Origin: Bos javanicus | Taxonomy: Eukaryota > Chordata > Mammalia > Artiodactyla > Bovidae | NCBI RefSeq assembly: GCF_032452875.1 | Contig: NC_083880.1 | Span: 56,804,829-56,868,828 of the forward strand | Reading direction: 5' to 3' | Length of the DNA stretch: 64,000 nucleotides | Part shown: one piece after another, positions 32,236 to 43,888 of the stretch | Layout: every line of letters begins with the position of its first letter | Position numbering within the stretch: the stretch's first letter is position 1 | Notes under the pieces: model-generated | Databases searched by the model: none | What the model was told of the DNA's origin: nothing | What the model saw: the letters and a program-made list of their open reading frames with translations, nothing else | Translations under genes and position numbers: made by a program

Positions 32236-32999
32236 CACAATGAGGCGTGGTTCTCAGGATTTACCAAGTAGAGTTCCCTGGCAAATCTGATGAGGTTTCC
32301 TGCTATACTGTTAATATGTTTCTGCAGCTACTCACCGACAACTTTTACCCAAGAGCCAACAGTGTGACGCTTGAACACTACAAGTGTCTGCATGTCACCA
32401 TGGCCCCTGCTTCTCCCCAGGGCCTGGTGACTGTCATGGAAGCACCAGAACGAGAGGGAGACAATAGACAAGCTCGTAGCCATACCACGCACGCTTCCTG
32501 GGAACAAGCATCAGCTCGTGATGGGCCAGTCCTGGAAACCTGCCCCTGCAGGTGACATCTGTCTGCCCAGACCATCCCTAAGGGCTTCCTGCTGCTGTTG
32601 GACGACAGCCCCCTCTGGCACCCCCAGCAAGGGCTAGCCCCGGTAGCCCCATTCGCAGCCACCGTTCCCTGACATTCTGGGCCACCAGAGAGTCACCCTG
32701 GGTAGGGGCTGCAGCCAGTTCTGTCCACTCCCCACCACACATGCACTGGATGGACCCACTCACACTACAATCCGCTTTCCTGAGCATCTCCACCTTACCT
32801 GAGACCCAGCCCCTGCCCATCCAGTCCCAGGGGCTAGAGGTGAGGGAGGGGACAGTCATGTAAATAGACAATTAGGACAGTGGGCTTTACCACTCCACCC
32901 TCCCCTGCCACCCACCCCAGTTCTGGTCAACCCCATCACTCCCAGGTTCCCGCAATGTCCTCCATGGGTCATGTCCCCTGGTGCCCACTTCTCCCTGCC

Positions 33000-33195
33000 T
33001 GAACCCCTCCCATGGCTTCCATTTGCGACTGGAATAAAATCCCACATGGTTCCTCACGCCCCATGACCCCTCCCCTCACCACTAGCTCTGGCCCTGGGGG
33101 TCATCAGCTTCCCCTCGCTCCTTCCCACCTCCAGACCCCTGTGCTTGGTGGACCTTGAAGGACCCCTCTCCCTCCTACCTTTGCAAAGAGCTGCC
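33000..33195 (+). mobile_element. Possible L2 region
   Basis: 'tggaataaaatcccacatgg', 'ccccatgacccctcccctca' and 'cacctccagacccctgtgct' match the L2 3' region loosely. Confidence 0.4.
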
Positions 33196-33768
33196 TCCTT
33201 CTGATCTCCTGGGTCTTGGTACCACGGTTTCCTCCACGGGGAGGTGCATTGAGCCTTGGCAAGACCAAGCCCAGGCCCAGCACACCTTACCCCAGCAGGA
33301 CACACTCCCCCGACCCCCAAGATGAGCTGATCTCCCAGCCTCTGCCCACTGGGGAGATGCAGGCCTGGCTACAGGGGGCTCCTGAGATACGCCGGAAGCA
33401 ATCAGTGAACAGACTGATGATGGACGAGGCACTCTGACCGAGAGTGAGACAGGACTCTGTGGGCAGAAAAAGGACAGGTCTCTGGACTCAGGGAAGACTT
33501 CCTGGGAGACTGAGGACACCTGAAGTAAGCTTTGAAGCATCAGTAGGAGTTCAGTGAGCTCTAATAAATACGGGGGAAAAAAGGTAATATTCCATCATAT
33601 GAATAGAGTTTTGTTTCTTCATTCATCCCCTGATGGCCATTTGGGTGGTTTCCACCTTGAGGTGGTTATGAATAGTGATGCTATGAGTATTCATGTACAA
33701 GTTTTGTTTGAACAACTATTTTCAATTCTTTTAGATATATACCTAGGAATGGAATCGCTGGATCCTAC

Positions 33769-33990
33769 GGGCTTCCCTGGTGACTCAGACAATAAAGAAT
33801 CCACCTGCCAACGCAGGAGACATAAGATACAGAGACACGGGTTCGATCCCTGGATTGGCAAGATTCCCTGGAGGCGGGCATGGCAACCCACTCCAGTATT
33901 CTTGCCTGGAGAATCCCGTGGACAGAGGCGCCTGGTGGGCTACAGTCCACAGGATCGCAGAGAGTCGGACACGACTGAAGGACTTAGCAT
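33769..33990 (+). mobile_element. Bov-tA SINE
   Basis: 'gggcttccctggtgactcag' to 'ggacacgactgaaggactta', full length, with a short internal duplication 'acataagatacagagacacg' in the tRNA-like part. Confidence 0.93.
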
Positions 33991-34103
33991 GCAGCAGCAC
34001 ACAGCAGCTTTAAGCATCACTTTTTAAAAAATCTGAAGGCCAGTTGGTTTACAATGTTGTTAGTTTCAGGTGTACACCGAGGTGATTCAGTGATATCCTT
34101 TAC

Positions 34104-34319
34104 TGTCGTTTAGTCACTGAGTGGTGTCCAGCTCTTTTGCACATCCATGAACTATAGCTCACCATGGAGAGGCTCCTCTGTCCATGGAATTCTCCAGGCA
34201 AGAATACTGGAGTGGGTTGCCATTTCCTTCTCCAGGGGATCTTCCCAACCCAGGGATCGAACCCTCATCTCCTGTACTACAGACGGATTCTTTACCACTG
34301 AGCTACCGGGGCTTCCCAT
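34104..34319 (-). mobile_element. Bov-tA SINE with 11-bp target duplication
   Basis: Reverse orientation, full length. Flanked by ATATCCTTTAC at 34093-34103 and 34320-34330, perfect. Inserted in L1. Confidence 0.95.
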
Positions 34320-34765
34320 ATATCCTTTACAGGTTATTACAAAATACTGAATATAGTTCCTTGTGCTATACAGCAGGTCCTCATTGTTTATTTTATATTA
34401 AATGTTTATATTTAATTGTTTATTTATATTAAATATATCTAATCTATGAGTCTGCTAATCGCAAACTCCTACTTTACCCTCTGCCCACCCTACTTCCCTC
34501 TTTGGTACAGGTTCACTTTTTGAGGAAGTGCCAGCCTGTGCTTCACGGGGGCTGCACTGTTTACATGTCCAGCAGAAATGGAACACTGACACACACTAGG
34601 ACACAGATGAACACGGGATACACAAAGCCAGTCACCAAAGACCACATAGCATCTGAGTCCATCGACATGAAATGCCCGGAAGAAGTAAATCCACGGGGAC
34701 AGAAGATAAATAAATGCATGGCTGTCAGGGCTGAGGGTAGAAAGGAAGGGGCATGAAATGGGTCT

Positions 34766-35032
34766 GCTGCTGCTGCTGCTAAGTCGCTTCAGTTGTATCC
34801 AATTCTGTGCGACCCCATAGACGGCAGCCCACCAAGCTCCCCCATCCCTGGGATTCTCCAGGCAAGAACACTGGAGTGGGTTGCCATTTCCTTCTCCAAT
34901 GCATGAAAGTGAAAAGTGAAAGTGAAGTCGCTCAGTCGTGTCTGACTCTTAGTGATCCCATAGACTGCAGCCCACTAGGCTCCTCTGTCCATGGGATTTT
35001 CCAGGCAAAAGTACTGGAGTGGGGTGCCATTA
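34766..35032 (-). mobile_element. Bov-A2 dimeric SINE
   Basis: A (GCT)n run then two Bov-A monomers, reverse orientation. Target duplication AAATGGGTCT at 34756-34765 and 35033-35042. Confidence 0.96.
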
Positions 35033-35767
35033 AAATGGGTCTAGAGTTTCCATTTAGTGCTTATAAGTTGTGGAATGAGAGAGTGGGGATGGCTATGCAA
35101 CAATGTGACGTGTATCCTTTAGAATAGCTAAAAAATGTCCAATGTTATGTCATGGGCCTTTTATCTCAATTACAAAACTCCAAAAAGCATGCCCTGGCCC
35201 CCCAGAGCTCCCTGACATGTCCTGCAGCCAGGGACAGACCTGCCAAGCCCACCCAGCAGAGCAGTGGTTTCTGGGTAGAGCCAGGAGCAGACAGTTATGT
35301 GGTTTCCCGCCCGCCTGCCCACATCTGAGTGGGGCCTGGCCTCGTGCCGAGGAAGCCCGATGTCCCTGGGAGTAAGTGATGTGGTTATTCCGTCCATAGC
35401 AGGTCTGCACCGGGCAGAGCAGCCTTCCAAGGGACTTCTGTCAACTCGCTTCCAAGCTGCCTCCAGGCCTGGCTGTCTTTCACACGTGTTAACCCAGTTC
35501 TTTGTAGAATCAGGACCCTGGGGTCCAGAAGAACACTGGCCAGGATGCCCAACAATAACCCCCACACACATCAGGGCTGGGATTCACGCCGTAAAAGAGC
35601 AGTAAAAACAAAAAGCCTCATGCAGTGTGCAAACTTTGCAATCCCCCTAAATTAAAAACTCATTCAGGATCACACATTTCAAAGCATTCTGGCTGCAGGG
35701 ACCGTAAGCTGGGCTCAAGCCCTTGCCGTGTGGAGGCAAGACCCTATCTGACAATCAAAACCACTCT

Positions 35768-35888
35768 CCCCTGGAGAAGGAAATGGCAATCCACTCTAGC
35801 ATTCTTGCCTGGAGAATCCCATGGACAGAGGAACCTGGCGGGTTACAGGCTATGGGGTTGCAAAGAGTCAGACACGACTGAAGCTATT
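35768..35888 (+). mobile_element. Bov-A monomer (head absent)
   Basis: 'cctggagaaggaaatggcaa' to 'gtcagacacgactgaagct'. The tRNA-like head is missing. Confidence 0.88.
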
Positions 35889-36144
35889 TAGAACACACAC
35901 ATAAGAGAGCTCTATGGGAGCATGTGATGGGGGACTAGACAAATCTCCCAGAGGAGGTTATCCAGACCAGATGAGAAGGATGAGCTAGGCTGGGGAATTT
36001 CATCCAGGGGAAAAAAATGTGCAAACCTCCCTGGAAAGAGGCAGCTTGGTCTATTCACAGTCACGCCGTTCTCTGAACATCTTCACTGCCCATTCGTCTT
36101 ACCAGCATTAATATCAGGAACAACGGGGATGGCAAGAGGCCCAG

Positions 36145-36440
36145 AGTGTTCTCCCCACAGCATCTGGTCCTGCCTTCTCTCCACCTCATCACTTACCACC
36201 CTAACCAGACCGGCCGCAACTTTGTTCTGCAGGGTCTTTTTTTGGGGGGGGGCGGGCTTCAAGGATTTTACCTGGGTTTTCCTTTAGAAAACCCTTCTCC
36301 TGGCCTGGCCAACTCCTGTTCTGGGTCACAGTTTAAATTTTACATCCTACAAAAGCCATTCACAGCTCAGAAGTGGGGGCTCTGCCCTGTGCACCTTCAG
36401 CCCCTGCATCATCACCCACTATCATCACCTCTCACACACA
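36145..36440 (+). mobile_element. Possible L2 region
   Basis: 'ctccacctcatcacttacca' and a later pyrimidine-rich part follow L2. Interrupted by a G-run at about 36244. Confidence 0.4.
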
Positions 36441-36689
36441 GCATCTGAACTGTTGGTTCTTTGGCTCTCTGGCTGGAATGACTACCGCAAGACAGAGAGA
36501 CACGTGGGCCTTGCCCACTCACACCAATCAGGCCAGAATATCACACAAAGTCAGTCCTCAGGAAGGGCCTTCGACGTGACGGCAGCCAATGTGGGTTTAT
36601 CCTACAAAGCACAGTGTAGCATTGCCACGCTCAGGTTCCAGGAGTCAGAATGGGCTGGGTGCGCAGACACCCAGTTTTTATTAACCGTT

Positions 36690-36850
36690 GCAATTTGAAC
36701 AGGGTACTTCACCTCTCCAATACTTGGGTTCCTGACATCCATGACATGGGCATGACATTAGTACTTACTGCAAAGGGTTTTTGGGAGGATTAGATGAGTT
36801 CACACGTGTGGATGGCTTAACATGGTGCCTGGAACATGGCAAGGTTTAAT
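36690..36850 (+). mobile_element. MIR SINE
   Basis: 'cacctctccaatacttgggt', 'gggaggattagatgagttca' and 'catggtgcctggaacatggc' follow the 3' half of MIR. Confidence 0.7.
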
Positions 36851-38269
36851 CAACGTCACCTCCCATCAGCACCTTTCTCTGCCATCCGTTTTCTAGGTTC
36901 CTTGGGCATCCTGGATCACAGTCTCAGGGGACACAGCAGGCACTCAGTAAACACCTGATGGATGAGTAACGATACCTCAGAGAACCTGGCCCAAATCTCA
37001 TGATTTTCAAGGGGATCATCAAAAGCACTTTTACCAAGTCTTTCGATTTCAACAGAATGGGTATTCCCTTCTAAGAGCAAAATACCAAAGACAAATGAAA
37101 AAAAAAAGATTAGTGGTTCCTTTTGGATTCTGCAAGGACTGGGTTGGAAGCTTTCAGGAGAAGTGGCCATGATGACAGGACACTTAAGATACCTGGAAGA
37201 ACAATTCTTTTTAAAGATCTGGAGGGAAAATGAACAGCAAACAAAACTGGGAAGAACCAGAGTCCTGAGATCAAAGGAAGGTAGAAAACCCTGTGTGGCT
37301 CACCCTCCTTGAGAACTCGGGCTGAGTAAGGAAGGCCAGCCCCAATGCACAGACACGGGGACCGTCTAACGTGATGGCAGCGTGCTGACCGGATGCAGGC
37401 AGCTGTGCGTCACCAGCACCACTGGACCGCTGCAATATCGGGCCCTCAAAAGCAAAGGGGGACAGGAACCAGGAGACGTAAGAAGCCGTGGCCTCCACCT
37501 GATTTAGGCTCCACATACCTGTCCGTGTGAGCCCCTGGGCTCCTTGTGGGTGGCTTTAATGTTTACTGATACATGTGTGCACCCAGCGTGGCGGCTCCAC
37601 TCTGTGTCAGCCTCCCCCAAAGAAATGGTCAGACGCGCTGCCTCCTGTGGCACCTTGGTGGTGCTGCCTCTTCCTCACTGGATGACCCCACCCCAGCACA
37701 AGTGTGCCTTTCTTCCACACTCACCGCCAGCCTCCTGGAAGAGAGCTGGGGGCTGCGGGGAGAGTGAGACACGTAAGCACAGTGCCCCTGCCTTCAAGGA
37801 GCGCACGGTCCCATCTGACATCCTGGAAGCAGCCTGGGCTCCAGAGGCAGGAGAGACGGGTAGCTCCATGTCACACTGGCCCCATGACTGCAGGCAGGTC
37901 CCAGTCCTCTCCAGGTCTCCCAGGGATGCTTGACGGTGACATGTGACAGTGCTGTGTCAACATCAGTCACTCTTGTGATGGGCCTGAAAAGGAGCCAGCT
38001 TCTAAGGAGCATGCATGGGCGAGCCTGGCAAATCCCTCAAAGCCTGTTTAAAGCCCCCCACATTGAGGCTCAGCTGGGGACTGCCAGTCTGATTCATCCA
38101 CGTCTCTTGGGGAGGTGAGCTGACAGGCTCTACTACTCCATCCCGCAGGGTAAAAGCATGAAATCCAGTCAAAATGCCCAAGAATCTGTCAAACTTGAAA
38201 TTTACCTCAGGAAGAAAAACAAAAGACAGGAAATCCCTTTATGGAAAAACCACAAATAAGAGAGAGTGG

Positions 38270-38415
38270 GGACTCCCTGGTGGTCCAGTAACTAGGACTC
38301 TGAGCTCCCAATGCAGGGGGTCTGGCTTCGGCTCCTGGTTGGGGAACTAGATCCCACAAGCTACAACTAAGACCCGGTGTAGCCAAAGAAATAAATATAT
38401 AAATATTTTTTAAAA
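38270..38415 (+). mobile_element. CHR-type tRNA SINE
   Basis: 'ggactccctggtggtccagt', 'tggttggggaactagatccc' and 'aactaagacccggtgtagcc' with an A-rich tail. GA-rich copies of 'agagagag' flank both ends. Confidence 0.9.
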
Positions 38416-38503
38416 AGAGAGAGAGAATGAATTTCACCCCAGTCTGCTATCAGCACCACGGCCTTGGGGGAGGTCCATTATTAATATATTTATCTGGTGT
38501 TAC

Positions 38504-38648
38504 TGGATGAGGTGGTTGGATGGCATCACCAATTCCATGGACTTGAACTTGGGCAAACTCTGGGAGATGGTGAAGGACAGAGGAGCCTGGCATGCTGCAG
38601 TCCATGGGATCACAAAGAGTCAGACACGACTTGCAACTGAACAACAGC
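38504..38648 (+). mobile_element. BovB (RTE) 3' end, truncated
   Basis: 'gatgaggtggttggatggca', 'gaacttgggcaaactctggg' and 'cacgacttgcaactgaacaa' match the 3' end of BovB, as at 44885-45015. Confidence 0.85.
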
Positions 38649-38679
38649 AACTGGTATTACCAAGAGCTAAGAACTAACT

Positions 38680-38955
38680 CGGAGAAAGCAATGGCACCCC
38701 ACTCCAGTACTCTTGCCTGGAAAATCTCATGGGCAGAGGAGCCTGGTAGGCTGCAGTCCATGGGGTTGCTAAGAGTCGGACACAACTGAGCAACTTCACT
38801 TTCTCTTTTCACTTTCATGCATTGGAGAAGGAAATGGCAACCCACTCCAGTGTTCTTGCCTGGAGAATCCCAGGGACGGGGGAGCCTGGTGGGCTGCCGT
38901 CTATGGGGTCGCACAGAGTCGGATACAACTGAAGCGACTTAGCAGCAGCAGCAGC
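38680..38955 (+). mobile_element. Bov-A2 dimeric SINE, forward
   Basis: Two monomers on the plus strand ending in (AGC)n. Perfect 11-bp target duplication AAGAACTAACT (38669-38679 and 38956-38966). Confidence 0.96.
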
Positions 38956-39867
38956 AAGAACTAACTTATTTAAAAAAAAAACAAAAAAAACCCTTATCCA
39001 ACTAGACACTTGGCCACATTAAGTTTTCATGAGATGTGATGGCTTCTTATCTAGATAAGTAACATCCCTTGCAGATGAGATTCCCGCCACCTGGAGAGCA
39101 GGGAGGTTTTCAGTGACAAGAGGAAGCCACGTGTAGAGCGACCACAATGATGTTACCATCAACAGTGAATCACAACACACAGCAGAACCAAGGCTGAAAT
39201 AACCTGACGGCCTTCTGAAAATCCAGAGCCAGGCGAAGAGTTGATTTGCATATTCCTCCAGTTTAATTTAATTTGCTGTAGATTAGATTGAGCCATTTGG
39301 AACTGCCCAAATCCGGCCGTCGCTGACCTACAAAAATGGCAGTTTCATACAGACTAGCCTAACAGAAATTAAAATTAGATCTTATTCTGTAAATGAACAA
39401 AGATGGAAAAGGATGAGAACTATCTGCAGGAGAGTTTTCTCTCCATCAGCAAGAGGGGCCTCCACTTTCACTGACTGTCCTTCACTGGTATTCTCACACA
39501 CAAGGAGAGATTCCTGCAGGAAATCCAGGCGGGCAGAGCCAGAGATTCTGGGGCTGGGGTCCCAATGACGCTTTGCCAGAAATACAGCGTCCACATATCC
39601 CCTCCCCAAAGGGACTGACACAAATGTCGGCAGCAAGAAGCATTTTGTCTAGGGTCACTCATAACCTCACAGCAGCCAAGAGAGGAACCAGGTGGCCCTG
39701 GACAGCGTTCCATGAGCAGGGGAGACTACGCAGGCCGCTGACACCACTGCCCGGCCCTCAGGCTTCGCAGGAGCCATCTCAAACCTTCCAAGTGACAAAG
39801 TGCTTGGAGGAAAAACAGAAGAACTATCTTTTTGTTCTTGGCCACATAACTTCTGATCCCTGGGAAG

Positions 39868-40000
39868 TTGGGAAGATCCCCTGGAGAAGGAAATGGCAAC
39901 CTGCTCCAGTATTCTTGCCTGGAAAATTCCAGGAACAGAGAAGCTTGGAGGACTACAGTCCATGGGGTTGCAAAGAGTCAGACACGACGGGGCACACACG
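39868..40000 (+). mobile_element. Bov-A monomer (head absent)
   Basis: 'gggaagatcccctggagaag' to 'aaagagtcagacacgacg', with a short ACAC tail. Confidence 0.88.
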
Positions 40001-40394
40001 CACACACCTAACTTCTAGGCTGCCCCAGCCACCAAGCATCTAAGAACACACGAGGATACTGCCAACCCAGGTTACCTACCACTTGGGACCTTTCCCCAAA
40101 CCTGGAATGGGGAGCTCCACCAGGATGTGAAGTCACTGCCTAGGAGGAGAACTCCATCTACTTAACCCCGCTAAGTTGAAAGACTATAAATTGGACACAC
40201 ATCAACTCAAAAGAGCTTCTTCAGATACTTGGGTGCCTTGAATTTTGGAAGTTTTCTTTAGGCTTTAAGAGAATATGACTCTGAAGGAATATTTAAAAAA
40301 AAAACACACACTTGACAACACAGTTGTTTTTTTCCCAAAATCATTTTCTTCTCTAAAGAGGGGCAGATCCCAGATTATGGTTCCCGTCAACATG

Positions 40395-40540
40395 GTTAAA
40401 AGCACAGGCTGGAATGTCAGTCTTCTTGGCGTGAATTCAGCTTTACTGCTTTGCATCTGCAAGGCCAAGGACAATTTACTTCATGAGGCCTTAGAACACG
40501 ACAGTTAAATGAGATAAAGCATTCTACACAGAGCCACAAA
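40395..40540 (+). mobile_element. MIR SINE
   Basis: 'aaaagcacaggctggaatgt', 'aaggacaatttacttcatga' and 'gttaaatgagataaagcatt' follow MIR order. Confidence 0.65.
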
Positions 40541-40544
40541 TAAA

Positions 40545-40975
40545 AAAGTTTCTATTACAAGTTCATCACTAAAGGCATGATGACTATAAATTTAAACACA
40601 ATGGCCCATCTCTGGAACCCCTGCCTCCCAGGTAATGAACCTTAAGCTACTCACTTAGCCCACAGGAAACATTCTGAGCAGGCCCACCTGTGAACGGCTA
40701 CAGAGAGGAAGAAATTAACACGGCCCCACCACAGGATGACCAGAGACTGACTGGAACCTAACCAGAACCAGGAAGTGTTTGACTTTACATCTTCCCCTTT
40801 GAGTATAAAAGAAGCCTGAATTCCAAATCAGGCAATATGGTTCTTTGGGACAGGAGTCCACCCTCTTCTCAGTCTGCTGGCTTTCTGAATAAAGTCACTA
40901 TTCCTTGCCCCAACAACCTGTCTCTCAATTTACTGGCCTGTTGCGAGGCAAGCAGTATGAGCTTGGACTCAATGA
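40545..40975 (+). mobile_element. Solo LTR of an ERV1-like endogenous retrovirus, same family as 31541-32235
   Basis: It shares with the minus-strand LTR the order 'caagttcatcacta', 'aatggcccatctctgga', 'cctgcctcccag', then TATA-like GAGTATAAAAGAAGCCTGAA. The intact poly(A) signal GAATAAAGTC is near 40887, followed by 'cttgccccaacaacctgtct'. The 5' end is probably truncated against the MIR. No viral coding sequence on either side. Confidence 0.8.
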
Positions 40976-41439
40976 CAGGATGAGGGGTCCTGAGTGCATG
41001 GACACATGCTTAGCTCTGAATTGAGAACAGTCCTCTGTTCCGGGGGCAGGGCCTCTGTGTGTGGCTCCCTCACTGCACTGATGCCTGGCACGGCCTGGTA
41101 CAGGCCAACAACCAGAACGTTCCGGCTGGATGAATGAATCCTTCCTACTAAGGGGAACACAGACAGGCACCTCTGCCTTTGCCTCTTTTCATTTTCTTAA
41201 TGTGCAATCATCTCAGAATGATGTCACCTCTTCTAAACACTCAAGTATCCACTGAAGGATGCGTTGGCTTGATGGAGAATCCCTCCAAGCTCTTAAAGAA
41301 GAAATAACATCAGTCTCGGAGAGAATAGAAAAAGAGGGAACCTATTTTAGGAGGCCAGGATCCTACCTCCATGCCAGGACAAGAAAAGGGCATCGCTTGA
41401 AGTGAGAACAGGAGGCCCATCTCTCTTGTGAACAGACAC

Positions 41440-41880
41440 AGAAACCTACACAGAAGTTAAAATCAGAGAGATGTGTAGAAAGACAAACATCACAAACCAG
41501 CTGGGCTTATTCCAGAAACATAAGGTTGGTTCAACATTCAAAAATCAGTCAGTGGATAAAGCACATTAACTAGAAGGGGAAAGGTCACATGATCATTTTG
41601 ATAGATATAAAAATAGAATTTTCTAGAATGTCACACCCTTTCATCATTAAAAGTTAATGATGGAAAATTGGGACAAGGAGGAAACTTCCTTCATCTCGAA
41701 AAGAATACATACAAAATAGCTGTCACAAACTCATAATGACGAAATGCTGAAAATTTTCTTTCTGAGATTGTAAATGAGACAAAAGTGGCTTTCTCTAAAA
41801 TTGTACTGGAGATCTTTAACCAGTATAATAGGAAACAAAAAGTTTAAGGACTGGATAGGAAGAAATGAAACTATTTTTTT
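41440..41880 (+). mobile_element. L1 ORF2 relic (reverse-transcriptase region)
   Basis: 'cataaggttggttcaacatt', 'aatcagtcagtggataaagc' and 'gatcattttgatagatataa' follow the L1 ORF2 segment around the reverse-transcriptase domain. Many stops, no usable frame. Confidence 0.7.
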
Positions 41881-41940
41881 CCCTAGAGAAACATTTTTGG
41901 GAACTCCAAAAGAATCTCTAAAATCAAAATAACATAACAC

Positions 41941-42165
41941 GCGTGCTTCCCAGGTGGCGCTAGTGGTAAAGAAGCCTCCTGCCAATGCAGGAGACATAAG
42001 ACATGCATGTGGGTTCTGTGCCTGAGTTGGGAAGATCCCTTGGGGGAGGGAATGGCAACCTGCTCCAGTATTCTTGCCTGGAAAATCCCATGGACAGAGG
42101 AGCCTGGCAGGCTATAGTCCACAGGGTCAAAGTTGGACACAACTGAGCAACTAAGTACATACATG
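41941..42165 (+). mobile_element. Bov-tA SINE
   Basis: 'gcttcccaggtggcgctagt' to 'ggacacaactgagcaactaa'. Target duplication CATAACAC at 41933-41940 and 42166-42173. Confidence 0.93.
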
Positions 42166-42479
42166 CATAACACTAAACCTAAACAGTCCCACAGGAAGAG
42201 GAATGTTTAGACACACTGGATAAGAGAGGACAGGATTTCAAGCAAGCAATAAAAATCACATATTTAAAAAATAGCTATGATGCTGAAAAATTTCAAGATG
42301 TAATCCTATATTTAAAATAAATATCTATAATTATTCTAAAATATGGTATCAGTATTATAAAGGAGTTTTTCTATATGTTTGGATTAAAAGGATGAATGGG
42401 ATATATGAAAATATTTGCAGTGATTAACTTCGGGTGACACGATGGAAGATGATTTTTGTTTTATTTATAAATATTCTAC

Positions 42480-42884
42480 AATAAGCCTGTGATGCTCTCA
42501 GATGCAGGAAAAAGAATTCCAGTTTTCCCCCTAAAGTCTTCCTGAAGGTGTAGCATTTGACCTGGCCTTTGAAGGCTGGATAGAATCCTGAGAGGTGTGG
42601 AAGAGCTTTCAGATGAAAGGAAAGCTGTGATGTAGGAATCCCAAGATGCTGGGCTGGGGGGGTGAGAGGAAGCAGTGGAGACAGACATGAGATGGGAAGG
42701 TGGGGGCAGACCCTGGAGAGACATGAATGCCAAAATAACAGCTAATGAGGATGAAAAGAGGCAAAAAGATGCTGGGAAGTCACTGACGGAACCGCTTGTG
42801 AAACTGGCAGAGCTGAAGGCTCTATTGAAAGAGGTCAACCATTTCCAGGAAACAAGAGTTGAGAAAGAATTTAAACAGCTAGTT
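42480..42884 (-). mobile_element. L2 region, antisense
   Basis: 'gtagcatttgacctggcctt', 'tgaaggctggatagaatcct' and later 'ggagagacatgaatgccaaa' are reversed L2 3' UTR. It yields an 84-aa chance ORF. Confidence 0.55.
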
Positions 42885-43735
42885 GGACAGCACTATTTAC
42901 AACAGCCAAGATGTGGAAGTGTCCAGTGACAGAGGAATGGATAAAGATGTGGTACATACATACAATGGCATATTACTCAGCCATAAAAAGAAGGAAATAA
43001 CGCCATCTGCAGCAACATGGATGGACCCAGAGATTATCATAGTAACTGAAATGTCAGACAAAGACAAATACATATGATATCCCTTATCCACGCAGTCTAC
43101 AAGAAGCGATACAAAGGAACTTATATAAAAAACAGAAATAGACTCACAGACATAGAAAACAAACTGTTACCCTAGAAAGCAAACTATGGTTACCAAACTT
43201 ATGGTTTCCTGGGAAGGAATAAAATATGAATTTGGGATTAACAAATACACATTACTATATACCAAATAGACAACAAAAATTTACTTATAGCATCTGCTAA
43301 GTCACTTCAGTCGTGTCCAACTCTGTGCTGCAACCCTACGGACTGTAGCCCGACAGGTTCCTCTGTCCATGGGATTCTCCAGGCAAGAATACTGGAGTGG
43401 GTTGCCTTGCCCTTCTCCAGGAGATCTTCCCGACCCCAGGGATCCAACCCATGTCTTTTATGTCTCCTGCATTGGCAGGCAGGTTCTTTACCACTAATGC
43501 CACTTGGGAAGCCCCTTATATATACTTATATATGCCTTATATACTTACATATCCCTTATGTACTAATAGCACAGGGAACTATATTCAATATCTTGTAACA
43601 AATTATAATAAAAAAGAACTGAAAAAATATATATATATATTCGAATCGTTTTGCCAAATGAAATGAAACTAACACGATGTTGTCACTCAACTATACTTCA
43701 GTGAAAAAAACAAATAAAAATAAAAGGCTAACTGG
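42885..43735 (+). mobile_element. L1 3' UTR (older subfamily), split by Bov-tA
   Basis: 'tttacaacagccaagatgtg', 'ggcatattactcagccataa' and 'gcacagggaactatattcaa', with an A-rich terminus near 43730, form one L1 3' end. It is interrupted at 43293-43514. Confidence 0.85.
43293..43514 (-). mobile_element. Bov-tA SINE inserted in L1
   Basis: Reverse-orientation, full-length: 'ctgctaagtcacttcagtcg' to 'gccacttgggaagcccc'. CTTATA on both sides may be a short target duplication. Confidence 0.92.
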
Positions 43736-43888
43736 AGACTGTGGGGAATTAGAAAGCGTGTGTCTGCCTGAAGGAGGTGAAGAGTGAACTCAGCTGTTAC
43801 TGGGTTCATTTTGCCAGGTCAGATGATGCTCTGAACCCCAACTTGGCCCTATCCTGTCTCCCAAAGAATAAACCAACCTCCAAAAATT

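Larger units (their letters stand above)
33572..34580 (-). mobile_element. Nested antisense L1 pieces with two SINE insertions
   Basis: An older antisense L1 is seen at 33572-33768 ('ttcattcatcccctgatggc', 'gatatatacctaggaatgga') and continues at about 34505-34580 ('ttcactttttgaggaagtgc'). Between them lie a Bov-tA, then a second antisense L1 3' end starting at its T-run near 34020 ('gtttacaatgttgttagttt'), which is itself split by another Bov-tA. Confidence 0.7.
30948..43888. other. Upstream or first-intron region of PHACTR3, block 2
   Basis: No host gene recognised. The block holds an ERV1-like LTR on each strand, nested L1/SINE clusters, Bov-A2 dimers, L2, MIR and L1 ORF2 relics. Stretches without assignment include 32240-33000, 35040-35760, 35900-36140, 36960-38260, 39000-39860 and 40990-41430. 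Positions 39235-39330 are AT-rich with homeobox-like TAAT cores and could be a conserved non-coding element, but I cannot test conservation here. Confidence 0.5.

Noticed and set aside
34766..35032. Regularly spaced direct repeats resembling an array
   Set aside because: This is the dimeric structure of Bov-A2, not a CRISPR or satellite array.
37271..37516. Relatively CpG-rich stretch as an alternative PHACTR3 promoter or first exon
   Set aside because: CpG density is modest, and no ATG-plus-donor in the phase needed to join the exon at 20314 can be supported.
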